Below are positions 61,781-64,000 of a DNA stretch of 64,000 bases, in pieces. A program made the translations under genes and the position numbers. Each line of letters starts with the position of its first letter. The stretch's first letter is position 1. The DNA is from Acidimicrobiia bacterium (GTDB lineage Bacteria > Acidobacteriota > Terriglobia > Bryobacterales > Bryobacteraceae): contig VFZE01000014.1 in NCBI GenBank assembly GCA_016871315.1, positions 1 to 64,000 of the forward strand. Direction: 5' to 3'. The notes beneath the pieces are model-generated. The model was not told the DNA's origin. It saw only the letters and a program-made list of their open reading frames with translations, and did not search any database.

Positions 61781-63700
61781 ATGGGCCGTATCCGTGTCCT
61801 TTCCGACGTAGTCGCCAACAAGATCGCAGCCGGGGAAGTCGTCGAACGTCCCGCCTCCGTCGTCAAGGAGCTATTGGAAAATTCCCTTGATGCCGGCGCG
61901 ACGAGTGTGCGCATTGAGGCGGAAGCAGGCGGACGCCGCCTGATCCGCATCACCGACAACGGCTGCGGAATGCTGCGCGATGACGCGCTGCTGGCATTTG
62001 AGAGGCACGCCACCAGCAAGCTGAGCGACGTCAAGGACCTGCTGTCGATTTCGACACTCGGGTTTCGCGGCGAGGCGCTGCCGTCGATCGCCTCCGTGTC
62101 GCGGCTCACGCTGGAGACGAGGGCGCCTGAGGAGACCACCGGCTCGCGCGTCGAGATCGCCGGCGGGAAGATCCTGCGCTGCGATGAGGCGGCACTGGCA
62201 AACGGCACCATCATCACCGTGCGCGACCTTTTCTTCAACGTTCCGGCGCGGAAGAAGTTCCTGCGATCGGAACAGACCGAGCTGGCGCATATCGCCTCGC
62301 TGGCCACGCACTATAGTCTGGCCTATCCGGACAAGGCCTTTGAGTTGCGGCATAACGACAATGAGCTGATCAGCGTTACCCCGGCGGGCACGATGCGGGA
62401 GCGTGTATTTCAGGTGTTCGGCTCGCAGACGCTCGATGAGTTGGTGGAACTGGGCGAGCTGAGGAGAGAAATGCCGTCCGATGATGATGCCGGGAACCGT
62501 CGCATCATTTTGCGTGGCTTTGTTTCTGGTCCGCAAGTGCAAAAGAACAACCGCAATGCCATCTTCCTTTTCGTCAACGGACGGCTGATCAAGGACCGGC
62601 TGCTGCAGCACGCGCTGAATGCCGCCTACCACAACCTGATCCCGCCGAGCGCCTATCCATTCGCCCTGCTGTTTGTCGAATGCCCCTGCGAAGAGGTGGA
62701 CGTGAACGTGCATCCGTCGAAGACGGAGGTCCGGTTCCGGCGCGGCTCCTGGGTCCACGATTTTGTCCGCGATTCCATCCGCGACGTTCTGATGAGGCAA
62801 CGGCCGGTGGCGGCGGTTCCAACCTCATCCGCGGCGCGCGCGCCGGCGCAGCCGGGCGCCGGGTTGCCGTATTCGGAATTCACGCAGGGGATTGAGAATC
62901 TTCACTTCCGGCAATCAGATGCGGAGGCGCCCCGGGAGGCGCCGGTGGAACAGCTGCCGCAGTTCACGCTGCGTCAGCCTGCCCCGCACAATCCCCGCCT
63001 CGATTTCGGCGCGCCGCTGGTAGAGCCCGTGCCGCCGCCGGTGCGGCAGACTAGGATTCCCGACACGCACGGGCCATTGCCTCCAGGGCTGGCCGAGGAG
63101 CCATCGCCGAGCCTGGAAGTTCTCCAGGACCTGCGGCCGATCGGCCAACTGCATGACAGCTTCATCGTGGCGGCCGGGCGCGACGGGCTGTGGATTATCG
63201 ATCAGCATGTGGCGCATGAGCGCATCCTGTTCGAGAAGGTGCTGCGCCAGATGGCTGCGGGGATGGTGGAGCGGCAGCAGCTGCTGATGCCGATCCTGGT
63301 GGAGCTGACGGCCCCGCAGCAGGTGGAGTTCTCACGGATCGCCGCGGAGCTGGCGGCGGCGGGCTTTGAAGTGGAGCCGTACGGGCCGCGGACGATCGCG
63401 GTGAAGGCAGCTCCGGCCGATGTGAGCCTGGGCGAGATTGAACGGGTGCTGTTCGAGATCCTCGAGATCGCCGATAAGGAGCTGCGCAACGCCAGCTTTG
63501 AGGAGGTCCGGCAGCAGATGGCGGCCTCCATTGCATGCCGGGCGGCAATCAAGATCAATACGCCGCTCGATGCACATAAGATGCAATGGCTGGTGGATGC
63601 GCTGTCGGCATGCCAGTTTCCGATGAGCTGCCCGCATGGGCGGCCGATCGCGCTGCGCTATGCGACGAGGGAGATTCTGAAGGCGTTCCACCGCATCTGA
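61781..63700 (+). CDS. mutL: DNA mismatch repair protein MutL
   Basis: A 639-residue GHKL ATPase that couples mismatch recognition to strand removal. N-terminal motifs are intact: NKIAAGEVVERPASVVKELLENSLDAG (Glu and Asn of motif I), DNGCGM (motif II), and TSKLSDVKDLLSISTLGFRGEALPSIASVS (motif III). The linker (about 340-450) is Pro-rich and the dimerisation domain is conserved to the end (ACRAAIKINTPLDAHKMQWLVDAL, CPHGRPIALRY). The C-terminal metal-site motif of MutL endonucleases (DQHAxxER) is represented by IDQHVAHERILFEK. The ATG is 39 bases after tolC-like. Confidence 0.97.
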   Translation: MGRIRVLSDVVANKIAAGEVVERPASVVKELLENSLDAGATSVRIEAEAGGRRLIRITDNGCGMLRDDALLAFERHATSKLSDVKDLLSISTLGFRGEALPSIASVSRLTLETRAPEETTGSRVEIAGGKILRCDEAALANGTIITVRDLFFNVPARKKFLRSEQTELAHIASLATHYSLAYPDKAFELRHNDNELISVTPAGTMRERVFQVFGSQTLDELVELGELRREMPSDDDAGNRRIILRGFVSGPQVQKNNRNAIFLFVNGRLIKDRLLQHALNAAYHNLIPPSAYPFALLFVECPCEEVDVNVHPSKTEVRFRRGSWVHDFVRDSIRDVLMRQRPVAAVPTSSAARAPAQPGAGLPYSEFTQGIENLHFRQSDAEAPREAPVEQLPQFTLRQPAPHNPRLDFGAPLVEPVPPPVRQTRIPDTHGPLPPGLAEEPSPSLEVLQDLRPIGQLHDSFIVAAGRDGLWIIDQHVAHERILFEKVLRQMAAGMVERQQLLMPILVELTAPQQVEFSRIAAELAAAGFEVEPYGPRTIAVKAAPADVSLGEIERVLFEILEIADKELRNASFEEVRQQMAASIACRAAIKINTPLDAHKMQWLVDALSACQFPMSCPHGRPIALRYATREILKAFHRI

Positions 63701-63701
63701 C

Positions 63702-64000
63702 TTATTCCCATTCGATGGTGGCGGGCGGCTTGTGCGTGAGGTCATGGAAGACGGCGCAAAGGCCTTCCGCGTTCAGAAGCTCGGAGGTCATGCGGCTACG
63801 CAAAGGCTCCTCCATCTTGACCGCCTGCGCGGTCATTCCATCGACGGAGTGTATAGGGCGCAGGACAACGGAGTCAGGCCGGTCGAGCGTGCCGCAGGGA
63901 ATCAGGATCACGGGGAATTGCCAGACTTTGGAGTCGAAGCCGGCCTCGTGACTGAGGCGGCGCACGATGGCGTCGGCGCGGCGCAGGCGGTGAAGCCGCT
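63702..64000 (-). CDS. guaA: GMP synthase (glutamine-hydrolysing), C-terminal fragment
   Basis: Only the last 98 codons are inside the window; the gene continues past the right edge. The readable end, RLHRLRRADAIVRR, FPVILIPCGTLDRPDSVVLRPI, DGMTAQAVKM and VFHDLTHKPPATIEWE, matches the dimerisation domain of GuaA, which makes GMP from XMP. The stop codon is one base from the mutL stop, so the genes are convergent. Confidence 0.93.
   Translation of the reverse strand, partial: RLHRLRRADAIVRRLSHEAGFDSKVWQFPVILIPCGTLDRPDSVVLRPIHSVDGMTAQAVKMEEPLRSRMTSELLNAEGLCAVFHDLTHKPPATIEWE

Noticed and set aside
1-64000. CRISPR array, prophage module, rRNA genes, complete IS element
   Set aside because: None seen on either strand. 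The only repeat-rich zone is 39.9-42.4 kb, and it lacks a recognisable transposase gene.

Overview
The window looks like chromosomal DNA from a GC-rich Acidobacteriota of the Solibacter/Bryobacter type. This is inferred from gene content, not from an rRNA gene. The pointers are two pairs of DUF1592-type cytochrome proteins with DUF1552 Tat proteins, an ADOP-type fused MacB/FtsX permease, an Oar-like TonB receptor fragment, a PSCyt1-FGE fusion, and many Tat or Sec exported catabolic proteins. Codon use is strongly GC-biased, so most genes throw long meaningless frames on the opposite strand.

Layout. 1-8.4 kb: tRNA-Arg, a CYTH protein, a small membrane protein and a MoxR/DUF58/vWA operon. 8.4-18.9 kb: a secreted repeat protein, then on the minus strand acpP-fabF-etfB-etfA, an OPT transporter with a secreted propeller/PHP-like protein, and a cation/proton antiporter. 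18.9-23 kb: split transketolase, a two-component pair whose kinase lacks a normal ATPase domain, and an amidohydrolase. 23-29 kb: a secreted helical-repeat protein, a TPR protein, a VOC-ArsR-SRPBCC operon (the regulator apparently starts at CTG), an SGNH hydrolase, a MaoC protein and a serine hydrolase. 29.2-39.9 kb: DUF1592-DUF1552, an ADOP permease, then a second DUF1592-DUF1552 pair translationally coupled to a Tat-exported SelA-like PLP enzyme.

39.9-45.5 kb is the accessory, decaying part. A 2.47 kb segment is bounded by 39-bp inverted repeats. It holds an alpha/beta hydrolase, a 26-bp direct repeat pair and a cluster of very regular foldable sequence: a four-helix RNA candidate, two three-way junctions, and a 42-codon ORF whose Shine-Dalgarno is buried in a stem. 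Next come broken genes: an Oar-like receptor fragment, a sulfatase fused to a truncated HigB/Gp49-type toxin, and the start of a TAP-like hydrolase that stops just short of tRNA-Glu.

45.6-64 kb: cytochrome c, a DUF2064 glycosyltransferase, and a Bcp peroxiredoxin whose catalytic cysteine codon is an in-frame TGA followed by a stem-loop, so a likely selenoprotein. Then a minus-strand operon (oxidoreductase, PSCyt1-FGE, SMP-30, Nudix with no canonical start, MutS2), an efflux operon (three membrane fusion proteins, an FtsX-type permease, a TolC-like protein and no ATPase), mutL, and the 3' end of guaA. The strongest leads are the TGA-containing bcp and the structured, repeat-bounded segment at 39.9-42.4 kb.
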